Shown in pieces: positions 17,861 through 27,000 of a stretch of DNA of 45,957 nt. Positions within the stretch are counted from its first letter, which is position 1. Each line of letters begins with the position of its first letter. Origin of the DNA: Candidatus Poribacteria bacterium (GTDB lineage: Bacteria; Poribacteria; WGA-4E; UBA9662); assembly GCA_030748495.1 (NCBI GenBank), contig JASMLX010000045.1, positions 1-45,957 on the forward strand, written 5' to 3'. Under the pieces are notes generated by a model that did no database searches, was not told the DNA's origin, and saw only the letters and a program-made list of their open reading frames with translations. The translations under genes were made by a program, and so were the position numbers.

Positions 17861-19927
17861 CTAGCGTGATAGTTGTTGTAATTTGAGACTGGCAACCTCG
17901 TCTCGCAGAACGGCGGCTCGCTCAAAGTCTAGATTTTGAGCTACTTCGTGCATTTCAGTTTCCAAGGCCTGGATCTGTTCCGATAGCGAGATCGAGTCGG
18001 TTCCACTGACAGTTTCCCCGGAGGTGGCGTATGGCGACGTTTTACTCTCTGCTAAAATACTGTGTGTGTCCTCTTGTTGATCTGCCGCTTTAATCAAATC
18101 TTGAATTGCCTTGTCAATAGTTGCAGGAGTAATGTTGTTTGCCTGGTTATAGGTAACCTGAACTTTTCGCCGACGCTCAGTCTCCTCGATTGTGGTTTGA
18201 ATAGCGGGTGTAATGGTATCGGCATATAGGATAACTTCACCATCGATATTTCTGGCCGCACGACCTGCTGTTTGAATTAGAGAACGCTCAGATCGGAGGA
18301 AGCCCGACCGATCCGCGTCTAAAATCGCCACCAGCGAAACTTCGGGTAGATCTAAACCTTCTCGTAACAGGTTAATCCCGATGATAACGTCGAATACGCC
18401 AGAACGCAACTCCTTTAAAATTTGTGCCCGTTCCAGCGTATCTATGTCAGAGTGAAGGTACTTGGCTCGGATGCCAGCCTCGGTAAAGTATTCGCTCAGG
18501 TCTTCAGCCATTCGCTTGGTCAGCGTGGTAACAATGACACGTTGTTCCTTCTCCACTCGCTGGTTGATTACACCAATTAGATGGTCAATTTGCCCTTCAA
18601 CCGGGTGAAGTGTAACTCTAGGGTCAATTAAGCCGGTTGGACGAATAATCTGTTCGGCAATCTGTTGGCTATTTTCCAGTTCGTAAGGACCGGGTGTAGC
18701 CGAGACGCACACGACCTGTCGGCAATTTCGAGGTGCCGGTAATGGAGAACCGGCAGCCGAATTTTTGACTGGCATCACTTTGGCTTCAAACTCTTCAAAA
18801 CGGAGCGGTCGATTATCCAGCGCACACGGCAACCGGAATCCGTATTCAACTAAGGTCTGCTTCCGCGAACGATCCCCTACGTACATGCCCCCTAATTGTG
18901 GGATAGCAACATGTGATTCATCGATAAAGATTAGCGCATCATCTGGAAAGTAGTCAATTAGGCAGTAAGGCGGTTCACCCGAACGCTGGTCGGTGAAGTG
19001 GCGAGAGTAATTTTCGACCCCATTGCAATATCCAGTTTCGCGGAGCATTTCAATATCGTAGCGGGTGCGAGACTCAATTCGTTGAGCCTCCAGATACTTT
19101 CGGTTTTCTCGAAAATGGTCGATCTGTGTTTGCATCTCGGTTTCAATATCGAGCAGTGCCTGTTCAAATTTCTCCTCATCAGTCATAAAGTGCTTCGCAG
19201 GGAAAATCGATACCTCCTGATGGACGCCTAAAATTTCGCCAGTTAACGTGTCGATTTCGGTGATTCGGTCAATTTCGTCGCCAAACAGCTCAATCCGATA
19301 AGCAACTTCGGCATAGGCCGGAAAAACCTCAACCACATCTCCTCTGGCACGAAAGTTCCCACGCCAGAAACCGACCTCGTTGCGAGAATATTGTAGAGCT
19401 ACTAGTGACGAAAGGAGGTCTCGTCTTCGAATTGTTTCACCAAGCGTGACCGTCACACACTGTTCCCTGTAATTGCTGGGGTCACCTAGACCATAAATGC
19501 AAGAGACGCTAGCTATGATAATCACATCGCGTCGCGTCAATAGAGAGGTAGTAGACGCCAGTCTAAAACGATTGATCTCCTCGTTAACTTGAGCCTCTTT
19601 TTCCAAAAACGTATCGGTAGTAGGCATGTAGGCTTCAGGTCGGTAATGATCGTAGTAACTAACAAAATAGTGAACAGCATTATGTGGGAAGAATTGACGA
19701 AACTCACTGAATAACTGAGCGGCAAGTGTTTTATTAGGCGAGATCACCAAAGCGGGACGTTGCAGGTTTTGGATCACGTGTGCCATGGTAAAGGTTTTGC
19801 CCGAACCAGTAACACCTAATAAGGTTTGGAGATAATGGTTTTGCTTTAGACCTTCAGTTAATTTAGCGATCGCTTCCGGTTGGTTACCTCCAGGTTGAAA
19901 ATCCGCAACCAATTCAAATTTTTTCAT
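17861..19927 (-). CDS. uvrB: Excinuclease ABC subunit B
   Basis: Damage-verification helicase of nucleotide excision repair, acting with UvrA and UvrC. From Met 19927 the protein has 688 residues, the normal size, and opens with the family start KKFELVADFQPGGNQPEAI. It contains Walker A GVTGSGKT (38-45), the damage-probing beta-hairpin region VSYYDHYRPEAYMP, SCIYGLGDP, the Walker B-type FIDESH, LREGLDLPEV and QTAGRAARN of the helicase motifs, and a C-terminal UVR domain (ALETEMHEVAQNLDFERAAVLRD) that contacts UvrC. The frame extends back to ATG 19963, but those 12 residues lack homology, so the internal Met is preferred although its ribosome site is weak. No frameshift is seen. Confidence 0.95.
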   Translation of the reverse strand: MKKFELVADFQPGGNQPEAIAKLTEGLKQNHYLQTLLGVTGSGKTFTMAHVIQNLQRPALVISPNKTLAAQLFSEFRQFFPHNAVHYFVSYYDHYRPEAYMPTTDTFLEKEAQVNEEINRFRLASTTSLLTRRDVIIIASVSCIYGLGDPSNYREQCVTVTLGETIRRRDLLSSLVALQYSRNEVGFWRGNFRARGDVVEVFPAYAEVAYRIELFGDEIDRITEIDTLTGEILGVHQEVSIFPAKHFMTDEEKFEQALLDIETEMQTQIDHFRENRKYLEAQRIESRTRYDIEMLRETGYCNGVENYSRHFTDQRSGEPPYCLIDYFPDDALIFIDESHVAIPQLGGMYVGDRSRKQTLVEYGFRLPCALDNRPLRFEEFEAKVMPVKNSAAGSPLPAPRNCRQVVCVSATPGPYELENSQQIAEQIIRPTGLIDPRVTLHPVEGQIDHLIGVINQRVEKEQRVIVTTLTKRMAEDLSEYFTEAGIRAKYLHSDIDTLERAQILKELRSGVFDVIIGINLLREGLDLPEVSLVAILDADRSGFLRSERSLIQTAGRAARNIDGEVILYADTITPAIQTTIEETERRRKVQVTYNQANNITPATIDKAIQDLIKAADQQEDTHSILAESKTSPYATSGETVSGTDSISLSEQIQALETEMHEVAQNLDFERAAVLRDEVASLKLQQLSR

Positions 19928-20340
19928 CCAACACCACATCTGCCATACTATGCTTTGATCCAAAGAATTATACTACATGAAAAGGTTTATAGATACCTTT
20001 TCTGCCGCTAAACGGAAGATCTAAAGGTTCAAATCTGGAGGTATAATAGAAACTTGGGTTTTTACCTAAAGGTCAGAGGTGAGTTCTATTGCCCAAAGGA
20101 GACCATTTTGCTATAGTTCTGTCCTTTACAACTAGGGAGATATTTGCTAATATTTGTTAAGGGGGCGACATCGAACTCCAATAAGAGTGTAACCAGCAAA
20201 TTCCCCGCAGATTTTTAAGCTTAGCGCTTGGCTGGTTAATTCTAAGTTTTTTTAGTCTTTCCTAACTTTCTTTATCAATGCGGTTTCAAGGGAAGGTGCC
20301 GCATTTAACTTTACATTGAACACTACTTGGGAGTAGTAAA
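19928..20340. other. uvrB-amtB divergent intergenic region
   Basis: About 410 bases with no coding sequence, holding the divergent promoters of uvrB and amtB. A TATAAT hexamer occurs near 20043 in a plausible -10 role on the plus strand. No sigma-54 site or NtrC-like palindrome, which often control amtB, was recognised. A hairpin near the amtB end is listed separately. Confidence 0.4.
20277..20305 (+). promoter_or_regulatory. Leader hairpin upstream of amtB
   Basis: AATGCGG (20277-20283) and CCGCATT (20299-20305) form a perfect 7-bp stem with a 15-base loop, 35 bases before the amtB start. It could shape the mRNA leader or be an operator half-site pair. No riboswitch class was recognised. 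Confidence 0.35.
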
Positions 20341-21702
20341 ATGAAAACAATATCGTGTCTATTCGCACGCAAATTAGTTCAGATTTTGCCAGTTGTATTA
20401 CTGACTGTAATTCTTTTAGGCTTGCCAACTGCTTCGTTCGCCGAAGACGAATTAGATTCCGGCGACACAGCTTGGATGCTTACCTCCGTAGCCTTGGTCC
20501 TATTTATGACCATTCCAGGGTTGGCTCTTTTTTATGGCGGCCTTGTCCGAAGCAAAAATGTGCTGTCGGTTCTAATGCAGTGCTTCGCCTTGACAGGCCT
20601 AATTACCATCCTATGGGGATTTTTCGGCTATAGTTTGGCCTTTGATACCGCTGGTATGGTGGAAAAGACGACAAATTTAAATTCCTTTGTCGGTGGTATG
20701 GGCAAAGCCTTCTTGAAGGGAATTGGTGCAGAAACCATTCTTTCAGAAAGCACGATTCCAGAGACGGTTTTCATTATGTTTCAATTAACCTTTGCCATCA
20801 TTACACCGGCACTAATTGCAGGGGCCTTTGCGGAACGGATGAAGTTCTCGGCTATGTTGCTATTTTCAGCCATTTGGTCGCTGGTGGTTTATGCTCCGCT
20901 CTGCCACATGGCATGGTCAGGTAGCGGCTCTTACTTTGGCGATATTCTAGGAGCACTTGATTTTGCGGGTGGGACAGTGGTTCATATCAATGCGGGAATC
21001 GCTGCCCTGGTTGTAGCCCTCCTCATTGGCAAACGTATTGGATATCCTGATACACCAATGCCTCCCCACAGCTTAACCTTAACCGTTGTCGGTGCTTCAA
21101 TGTTATGGGTTGGTTGGTTTGGGTTCAATGCTGGTAGTGCCGTGGCTGCTGATGGTGCCGCCGGAATGGCCATGCTGGTGACACAGTTTTCAACGGCGAC
21201 TGCGGCTATCGCTTGGATGGTTATTGAATGGATCAAGCATGGGAAACCGAGTGTCCTCGGCATTGTTACTGGAGCCGTGGCCGGTCTGGTGGCCATTACT
21301 CCGGCCTCCGGTAGTGTTGGACCAATGGGTGCCATTGTCATCGGATTCGCATCTGGTGTTATCTGTTTCTGGGGGGCAACCAGCCTGAAACAGAGCCTCG
21401 GCTACGACGATTCACTAGATGCATTTGGCGTCCACGGTATCGGCGGGATTGTCGGTTGTATTCTGACTGGCGTCTTTGTGTCAGAGAGCCTGGGTGGGCA
21501 AGGGTTTGCAGAAGGTATGACGATGGGGAAGCAGGTCGGTGCACAGCTGATCAGCATTATTGTGACAACCGTTTATTGTGGTGTTCTCTCTTTTATCATT
21601 TTGAAGATTGTCGATGTGACCATCGGTCTCCGAGTAGATGAAAATGACGAGCAAGAAGGCCTAGATTTATCTCTCCATGGTGAACGCGGGTATGACCTGT
21701 AG
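20341..21702 (+). CDS. amtB: Ammonium transporter
   Basis: Trimeric inner-membrane channel for NH4+/NH3 uptake. The 453-residue protein has a cleavable signal peptide (ending TASFAEDE), as in Proteobacterial AmtB, and 11 membrane segments. Family signatures are present: GLALFYGGLVRSKN, ALIAGAFAERMKF, DFAGGTVVHINAG with the first pore histidine, and DDSLDAFGVHGIGGIVG with the second pore histidine. The cytoplasmic tail ends LDLSLHGERGYDL, which resembles the conserved C-terminal region that binds PII (GlnK). No glnK/glnB lies next to it, unlike most bacteria. GGGAG precedes the ATG. Two hairpins follow the stop. Confidence 0.95.
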   Translation: MKTISCLFARKLVQILPVVLLTVILLGLPTASFAEDELDSGDTAWMLTSVALVLFMTIPGLALFYGGLVRSKNVLSVLMQCFALTGLITILWGFFGYSLAFDTAGMVEKTTNLNSFVGGMGKAFLKGIGAETILSESTIPETVFIMFQLTFAIITPALIAGAFAERMKFSAMLLFSAIWSLVVYAPLCHMAWSGSGSYFGDILGALDFAGGTVVHINAGIAALVVALLIGKRIGYPDTPMPPHSLTLTVVGASMLWVGWFGFNAGSAVAADGAAGMAMLVTQFSTATAAIAWMVIEWIKHGKPSVLGIVTGAVAGLVAITPASGSVGPMGAIVIGFASGVICFWGATSLKQSLGYDDSLDAFGVHGIGGIVGCILTGVFVSESLGGQGFAEGMTMGKQVGAQLISIIVTTVYCGVLSFIILKIVDVTIGLRVDENDEQEGLDLSLHGERGYDL

Positions 21703-21724
21703 CCCGTAGCTGATACAGTTCAGG

Positions 21725-21752
21725 CGCGAATGTATGTCCGCATGCATTCGCG
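21725..21752 (+). terminator. First hairpin downstream of amtB
   Basis: CGCGAATGTATG and CATGCATTCGCG pair over 12 bp with a single G-T wobble and a 4-base loop (TCCG), 22 bases after the amtB stop. There is no following T-run, so it may protect the mRNA 3' end rather than terminate alone. Confidence 0.5.
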
Positions 21753-21776
21753 TGGCTATTACTAAAGTCGACTTTA

Positions 21777-21823
21777 AAAATGCTGCATATTGTCGCTGGC
21801 AAGACCGACATATGCAGCATTTT
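21777..21823. terminator. Long AT-flanked hairpin, likely bidirectional terminator
   Basis: AAAATGCTGCATAT(T)GTCG pairs with CGACATATGCAGCATTTT, giving an 18-bp stem with one bulged T and a 10-base loop. Flanking A- and T-runs would allow termination in either direction, of amtB and of the minus-strand remnant at 22002. Confidence 0.65.
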
Positions 21824-22001
21824 AATGGGCATACTATATTCCTGTTAGCTCGAATGTCAGTAGTCGTTCATACGGCTTGATTAATGAAATTGCCTTGTGA
21901 TCAAGGTAACGGCAGCTGAAACCCCTTCCTTATCAGGTCTTTGGTAATGGCAAAATATAAGTGATATGGGTATCATAAAAAATGATACAGAAGACAATAA
22001 C

Positions 22002-22439
22002 TCATGTTGCCAAGCTAAACCCGGCGTCAGATAGTAACTGTTGTGAGAGAAGATCTAATTGTAGGATAACTTGGATTGGGCGACTTCGTTTCTCCATTTT
22101 GTATTTGTCCAGTCTTGTTTCCAGTTGCTTGACAATCTCCGGATGTTGGGGCCATAGATTTTCTCCACATGAAGCGGAAAGAATATTGTAGCTGTCTTCG
22201 CCTGCGTCTTTAGACAGGCCAACGCTGAGAATCTCAACTACTGTTCTCATCAGATCTGTCAGACAAATTGCCTCTTGGCTGATTGCATCAGCCGGGATCA
22301 TCTTTGGTCGTCGTGTCACAACTGGAATGTCGGCCTTGATTCCCCGATAGATATAGCTTGGATTGTGACCAAACCGTCGAACCGAATTAATCTCACCATT
22401 CATGTTTGTGCCGTCACGTCCGGAAGATCTATTTTCCAT
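22002..22439 (-). pseudogene. Sulfatase C-terminal remnant with internal deletion
   Basis: The 145-codon frame is an arylsulfatase piece, not an independent small protein. RRFGHNPSYIYRGIKADI and PVVTRRPKMIPADAISQEA match the segment after the DNG metal motif, AICLTDLMRTVVEILS and AGEDSYNILSA follow, and then HPEIVKQLETRLDKYKMEKRS matches the extreme C-terminus of the family. The 70-100 residues that normally separate NILPA from the end are missing, and everything N-terminal, including the CxPxR active site, is gone. The GGHR motif after KADI is also lost. It cannot be an active sulfatase. Confidence 0.65.
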
Positions 22440-22969
22440 TTACAAACAGTAAGGCGACTAATATGGCATTTATCTGCTGATATCCTAAGAGAGTAAAGCC
22501 TTTTTTAACTCTTGTTTGCACTGTAGTTTTTGCATTGATATGAATATTCATAATTAGATTCTAAAGAAGAAATACGCTATACTATTGTGTAGTATCATTA
22601 ACAACCGCTGGATTGGGAAGGGGTTGGTCCGAGGCTTTCGTACTTGGATTAGCCCCTCTAGTTGAAATATGTAGGAGCTAGGCTACGTTTTATCCAAACT
22701 CACCCGGCGATTTTTAGAGCGGTTCGAGAGCAAAGATTATGTATTTCTAGATTGTGGTGATTTCGAATTTGTCTACATCCTTCTCAAAAGGGCCAATCAC
22801 ACTTTAAAACGCAGTTCCGGGTTTTGGATATTAACTCAATTAGGCGGGCTTTCGTCTCTAAATTTGGTCAGGAGCCAATACCTCTTCAAGAGGATTTTTA
22901 GTGCATCAAGCTTGTGCCAAGCGGGCCCTCTAAGGTCCCCTGTCGCAAGCTTGATGCATACATTCCAAT
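22440..22969. other. Non-coding stretch before broken URO-D-like gene
   Basis: About 530 bases without a recognisable gene. A small 6-bp inverted repeat around 22577-22595 (ATACTA/TAGTAT) and the larger inverted repeat at 22902-22958 are the only structures noticed. A frame near 22736 reads DYVFLDCGDFEFVYI, which looks faintly protein-like but was not assigned. Confidence 0.4.
22902..22958. repeat. 13-bp perfect inverted repeat with 31-base spacer
   Basis: TGCATCAAGCTTG (22902-22914) is matched exactly by its reverse complement at 22946-22958. The spacer contains GGGCCC and GGTCCCC runs that can pair in turn, giving a long stem-loop just 11 bases upstream of the URO-D-like pseudogene start. 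It could be a leader structure, a terminator, or the end of a small mobile element. Confidence 0.5.
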
Positions 22970-24029
22970 ATGGTTTTGCCTGAGACTTTCGTACTCGGGT
23001 CTGATTTCGATCGGATGCCGGTCATCCACTGGACCGGCTGGGCCGAGACTCTGGAGCGGTGGCACAGGGAGGGTCTGCCTGAAGGCGTCAATGCCCACGA
23101 ATACTTTGATGCGGTTTCGCACTGAACTAGAGTTGGCGGTAGCCTATAATCTGCTTCCAGCCTTCGAAGAATAGGTTATTGAAGATACAGACGAATATAG
23201 AATCTTTCGAGCAAGCGACGGCGTAGTGCAGAAAGACTGGAAAAAGACGAGTTGTATCCCACACTACATCGGCTACACCCTCAAGGCAGACGACGACTGG
23301 CCGGAATACAAGAAACGGCTTCAGCCAATCCTCGAGCGTCTCCCCGAAGACATTGAAGGGCACGTTCGCCACCCTGAAGATTCAGGCCTGCCAATTGTAG
23401 TCGGCACCGCTTCAATGATGGGATGGATTCGAAACTGGATGGGCGTCGAGAATATGTCCTACCTCATGTACGACGACCCGGACTGTTATGGTGATATGGT
23501 GATGACTCTAGCAGACTTGACCTGTTGGGTTATCGATCAAGTAGTTCCCAAAATGAAAACGAAGCTAGACCTTGGCTTTGGGTGGGAAGATATCTGTGGC
23601 AAAAACGGTCCGCTGGTTGGACCGTATATTTTCGACAAGTACGTGGCCCCGGCTACCTCAAGATGCGCAACAAGCTGGAAGAGTATGGCATCAATATCCT
23701 CGGCATCGATACCGACGGGATGATTGAGCCATTGGTTTCTAATTGGATGGAGGTCCGAGTCAATCTTCAGTTCCCTGTTGAATATGGGATCTGGCAGGCA
23801 ACACCGGAGTATATGCGCAAACGATTTGGCCGAGAACTCCTAATTGTCGGAGGCTACGACAATTAGGAGTTCTCGAAAAAGGGCGTGATGCCATTGACGC
23901 TGAGTTGGAGCAGCACGTCCCTCTAATGAAGGAAGGTGGCTTCGTCATCATGTCTGACCACCTAATCCAGGTGTGCCGCTGGAGGATTATAAGTACTACC
24001 TGGGGAGAGTGAGGAAGTTGAGGTTGTGA
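22970..24029 (+). pseudogene. Uroporphyrinogen decarboxylase-like protein, broken
   Basis: Pieces in changing frames form one protein of about 350 residues of the URO-D/methyltransferase-like family, a paralogue of HemE probably acting on C1 or other small substrates rather than haem. From ATG 22970: DFDRMPVIHWTGWAETLERW and PEGVNAHEYFDAV, then a frameshift near 23120, NLLPAFEE, a TAG at 23172, VIEDTDEYRIFRASDG, then a long open stretch through SYLMYDDPDCYGDM and LDLGFGWEDICGKNG. Frameshifts near 23645, 23865 and 23980 break PGYLKMRNKLEEYGINILGID, RELLIVGGYD, EKGRDAIDAELEQHVPLMKEGG and GVPLEDYKYYLGRV. All expected regions survive, so decay is recent. Confidence 0.8.
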
Positions 24030-24054
24030 TAATATATCCTAGTCTCGAAAACTG

Positions 24055-24741
24055 TTGGTTGATACTATATTAGCCATCCAAGGAAAAACCGTGAAAGAGC
24101 CCCTTTCAGAGATTAAATGGGCGCCTCGCGTCTCAAAATCGAAAATACGCAAACTCTACCAATCCGAGGCGGCGGGCTTGCTGGACGAAGTTCTCCTCGA
24201 TGAGGTAGGAATTTCGCTCTATTTACGTTGTCAGAGTATCCTGACTGTAGGGCGTGCCCAGCGAGGAAAAGTCGAATGCCCAAGATGCGCTAGATCTGAG
24301 TGTGACACAACCATAGAGAGACAAACTTCAAGAAAAGAAGAGGTGCTCAGGTGTCCGAAATGTTCCTGGCACTTAACATGGGGCGAGTATCGAAAAACAT
24401 ATCAAGGGAAACAGCTTAGCGAAGGTGGGGTGGGCAGGTATCTCCGGGCGTTTGTCATAAGGTATGAAAAAGCGCGAACCCCAAAGCAAAAGATTCTCGC
24501 TGTGGATCAGGTGATTCACGAGTTTCACTACAACACCGTGAAGAATATTCATCAGCCAACGCGAGCCGCGTGTGTGAACCTGATCGAAGGGAAGCTTACG
24601 GACGTAGTCGCTTTCCTCAACGAGTTGACCTATGGGAATAGGACTGACAAAAGAATGATAAGAACACGGAATGATTGGAAATCTACATTGGATGGTATGT
24701 CTAAATGGCACCTCAAGCCCAGGGCTATCAATACCGAGTAG
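24055..24741 (+). CDS. Uncharacterised zinc-ribbon protein
   Basis: An intact 228-residue soluble protein among dead genes. It has a basic N-terminal segment EIKWAPRVSKSKIRKLYQS, an amphipathic region SEAAGLLDEVLLDEVGISLYLRC, a four-cysteine zinc ribbon (VECPRC ... RCPKCSWHLTWGEY) and a helical C-terminal half with VDQVIHEFHYN and LIEGKLTDVVAFLNELTYGN. The start is TTG 24055: an in-frame stop at 24040-24042 leaves no ATG upstream and no strong ribosome site is visible, so expression is uncertain. It resembles a lineage-restricted family I recall from Poribacteria-like genomes but whose role is unknown. DNA/RNA binding or a transcription-associated role is possible from the ribbon but is only a guess. 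Confidence 0.65.
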   Translation: MVDTILAIQGKTVKEPLSEIKWAPRVSKSKIRKLYQSEAAGLLDEVLLDEVGISLYLRCQSILTVGRAQRGKVECPRCARSECDTTIERQTSRKEEVLRCPKCSWHLTWGEYRKTYQGKQLSEGGVGRYLRAFVIRYEKARTPKQKILAVDQVIHEFHYNTVKNIHQPTRAACVNLIEGKLTDVVAFLNELTYGNRTDKRMIRTRNDWKSTLDGMSKWHLKPRAINTE

Positions 24742-24880
24742 CTTACTCTGATCAACAAACCAACGAAATGCTTCTGGTGTCGGGTTGTAAGTTCGATTAG
24801 CGCGGACCACAGTTATGTCGCCGAGTGCTAAGTGACCTCCTCTCCGGAGAACAGCTCGGCTGTCAACTTGCCTGTTAAGG

Positions 24881-25607
24881 TGCCGTTTTTCACAGCACGC
24901 AAGGGCTTCGGTAGGCGTTGCGGTGTGTGCTCCTGCATCTTTGTTGATAATGCCAATCTAATTTTAACGGGTTCGGTATTTCTCAACAGCATTCATATCG
25001 CGTGTGATGTCTAGTCCGGGTACGTCCGAGATTGTAATCGCTCTGCCGGATAGGTTCATGCTACCTCTCGATAAATCGTCAACTCGAATGTATGGGAGTT
25101 TGTCGATTGGCATCGTGCAATTTGGGAGTCAGGCCCACACGCCTTCGTAGTTAGACGTCTGGTTTCTACTACGATGTTCCCGCTCCGTGCTTTGTTTGTA
25201 TACCCTGAAGCCCATTTTGGCTGCTTTTTCTGCCTCTGCTGCTGTAGCTTTAATTGGCATCGGAGGTGACTCGTAGGTGAATTCAACTCTATCTCTACAT
25301 TTAGCTCCTATCAGCTTATATACCGGCTCTCCTAACGTCTGTCCTACTAGATCATAAAATGTATACTGCATACAAACAACTCAGTAGATAGGCCAATATC
25401 CCAGAGACTCTTGCCCACGCACCGAACGGCAATTGCTTCAGCTTTGGTCAGTAATGTTGTTACGGTGTGAATTGTTCTCGCCCAAGCCCGTCAAACCTTC
25501 ATCTATGTGGACCCAAAATTAGGAGGATAATCTACTTCGCCGTATTCCTGTATAGCTGGAATAAATGGAATGGAAACTGTACGGCATACAATGTTTGTAA
25601 TCTTCAT
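24881..25607 (-). pseudogene. Mandelate racemase/MLE-family enzyme, copy 1, degenerate
   Basis: Reading the minus strand from ATG 25607 gives MKITNIVCRTVSIPF and AIQEYGEVDYPPNFG, the N-terminal strand of an enolase-superfamily mandelate racemase/muconate lactonizing enzyme. After several frameshifts and stops follow DEGLTGLGENNSH, then in the 25371-25129 frame YTFYDLVGQTLGEPVYKLIGA, KCRDRV and TAAEAEKAAKMGFRVYKQ, matching the start of the barrel domain. Beyond about 25130 only short matches remain, so the metal-binding half is not intact. GAGAG sits before the ATG. Clearly a pseudogene; copy 2 at 28502-29246 has different lesions. Confidence 0.75.
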
Positions 25608-25633
25608 TTTGTCTGCTCTCTTGTTGGTTAGAT

Positions 25634-25705
25634 CCGATTTTCAGTCGGCGACCAAGTCGCTTAGTTTATCGGAGGATCCAGTTAAGGTTTGAGAGGCAAC
25701 GCCTC
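25634..25705. promoter_or_regulatory. Three short hairpins upstream of MLE copy 1
   Basis: Three consecutive small stem-loops: CCGA/TCGG (25634-25648), GCGAC CAA GTCGC (25648-25660) and GAGGC AAC GCCTC (25693-25705). They lie just 5' of the minus-strand MLE start and are kept in repeat copy 2, where one stem shows a C-to-T change that still allows G-U pairing. Confidence 0.45.
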
Positions 25706-25950
25706 ATTTATTTCGATTCAGATCAATTAGACTGGAAAGAGGTGTGTAGCCGATGTCTATCATCTCATCAATATAAGAACTTTTAAAGATAAGAAACCCT
25801 TGCGATTTTTCACAAAAGATGTTAGATTTTGGGTAGATTTGGTGTCTTTAGTGTTAAAAATAGATGACATTTATGACATTATAGTCAGTAGTAACGTTGC
25901 TTAATAGCATCGTTAAATATTAGAAATTAATTTCATGGAGAATCGAAAAT

Positions 25951-26811
25951 ATGCGTAAAAGCGTACTTCCAATTGTTATTAGTGTGTTTGTTTTATCCCT
26001 ATTTTTAGGGTTGTCAACGACTGCTATAGCCGCTGTAGTAGGAAAACCAGTTATCCTCAAAGGTGATGATGCCCTCAAAGACCCGGATGCACGCGGTATA
26101 GCGACGAAACTGGAGCAAGATCGACCTGATGCCCCTTGGATTTCCAAATGGTATATGCCAACAGCTACCTATATCAATAGTGGCGGATTTGCTACCTCTG
26201 GTCCTATCGATCATATCAAAGCTGCTAGTGGTGGCGACTTGACTCAAGAGTCCCTCTCTACTTTTGATGGCCTACTAAAAACCAAGACAACCAAACTGGA
26301 CTGGGGTGCAGATAATGGTGGAGCCGCTGACTGGACCGTTTTAGAAATCGACCCCAAAAATGGCGATAATATGTCAGTAGCCTACGGACTCTTTAAAGAA
26401 GGAGCGGACTTTAAGAATTTCGACACTTGGGCTCTTCTTGTGATTGAATCGCCAAAAGATCACGTTGCCGTTATGTCTCCCGCTCACGACGATTTCGCTC
26501 AGATTTGGGTTAACGGCGAAAAGTATTGGAACGACTCCAAATGGACCGGCGGTGCGACCAAAGTCAACTACGATGTTCCAGTTAACTTTAAGCAGGGAAC
26601 TAATGTCTTATTGTATCGTTGTGGTGAGTCGGGTGGATCCGATTACTTCAACCTGCACCTTGATGACGCAACCAACAAGGCGGTTACTATTTTCCCCAAA
26701 GCGTCTACAGACAAAGCTGGCTTCTTTAAGGAAATACCTGGTGGCGCCACTGCTGTTGATGCCAAAGAGAAACTGCCCTCTGTTTGGGGTGCCATCAAAG
26801 CCACCAAGTAA
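25951..26811 (+). CDS. Secreted beta-sandwich-like protein with C-terminal W-x-x-[IV]-K tail (A1)
   Basis: A 286-residue exported protein. The signal peptide (KSVLPIVISVFVLSLFLGLS) is cleaved near AIA. The mature part contains a conserved block shared with the next gene: APWISKWYMPTATYINSGG, GPIDHIKAASGGDLTQES, DWTVLEIDPKNGDNMSVAYG and a beta-rich half with WALLVIESPKDHVAVMSPAH, DDFAQIWVNGEKYWN, NVLLYRCGESGGSDYFNLHL, which looks like a PA14/carbohydrate-binding-type jelly roll. The last residues, AVDAKEKLPSVWGAIKATK, match the tails of the three following secreted proteins. GGAG precedes the ATG and a strong terminator follows, so it is monocistronic. Function unknown; a surface or extracellular binding role is likely. 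Confidence 0.8.
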   Translation: MRKSVLPIVISVFVLSLFLGLSTTAIAAVVGKPVILKGDDALKDPDARGIATKLEQDRPDAPWISKWYMPTATYINSGGFATSGPIDHIKAASGGDLTQESLSTFDGLLKTKTTKLDWGADNGGAADWTVLEIDPKNGDNMSVAYGLFKEGADFKNFDTWALLVIESPKDHVAVMSPAHDDFAQIWVNGEKYWNDSKWTGGATKVNYDVPVNFKQGTNVLLYRCGESGGSDYFNLHLDDATNKAVTIFPKASTDKAGFFKEIPGGATAVDAKEKLPSVWGAIKATK

Positions 26812-26861
26812 TCCAAATACCTAATTGCCTAAATACGGCTGTTACTTTACAGCCAAGTCAT

Positions 26862-26898
26862 AAAAAGGACACCTCCGTTCTGGAAGGTGTCCTTTTTT
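26862..26898. terminator. Strong intrinsic terminator after A1
   Basis: AAAAAGGACACCT (26862-26874) and AGGTGTCCTTTTT (26885-26897) pair perfectly over 13 bp with a 10-base loop, followed by a T-run. The symmetrical A/T flanks make it usable in both directions. Confidence 0.9.
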
Positions 26899-27000
26899 AG
26901 TGGAGCTGTTAGTATCGTTATCATCGATGCGGTGCCCGCATTAGCCCCGACCTTCTGAAATTGAAGGTTGGATGGGTGACGCCCACGCAGGCGTACTACC

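Larger units (their letters stand above)
24881..25859. repeat. Large repeat, copy 1
   Basis: This roughly 980-base segment is closely similar, base for base over long runs with scattered substitutions and small indels, to 28502-29499. Shared markers include the runs beginning GGGCTTCGGTAGGCGTTGCG, CTTTGTTGATAATG, GGTTCATGCTACCTC and CAACGCCTCATTTATTT. It carries a dead MLE gene on the minus strand and ends about 90 bases before a plus-strand secreted-protein gene. The two copies have decayed independently. Confidence 0.85.

Noticed and set aside
20085..20125. Possible riboswitch-like sequence before amtB (AAAGGAGACC)
   Set aside because: Only a fragment resembling the cobalamin B12 box is present; the rest of the conserved riboswitch is missing.
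20982..21341. Minus-strand open frame of 119 codons inside amtB
   Set aside because: Pure shadow of the amtB coding strand, Ala/Pro/Thr-rich as expected from reversed membrane-protein codons.
24373..24810. Long minus-strand open frame of 145 codons
   Set aside because: It lies antisense to the zinc-ribbon gene, which has coherent cysteine motifs; the antisense translation shows no recognisable family.
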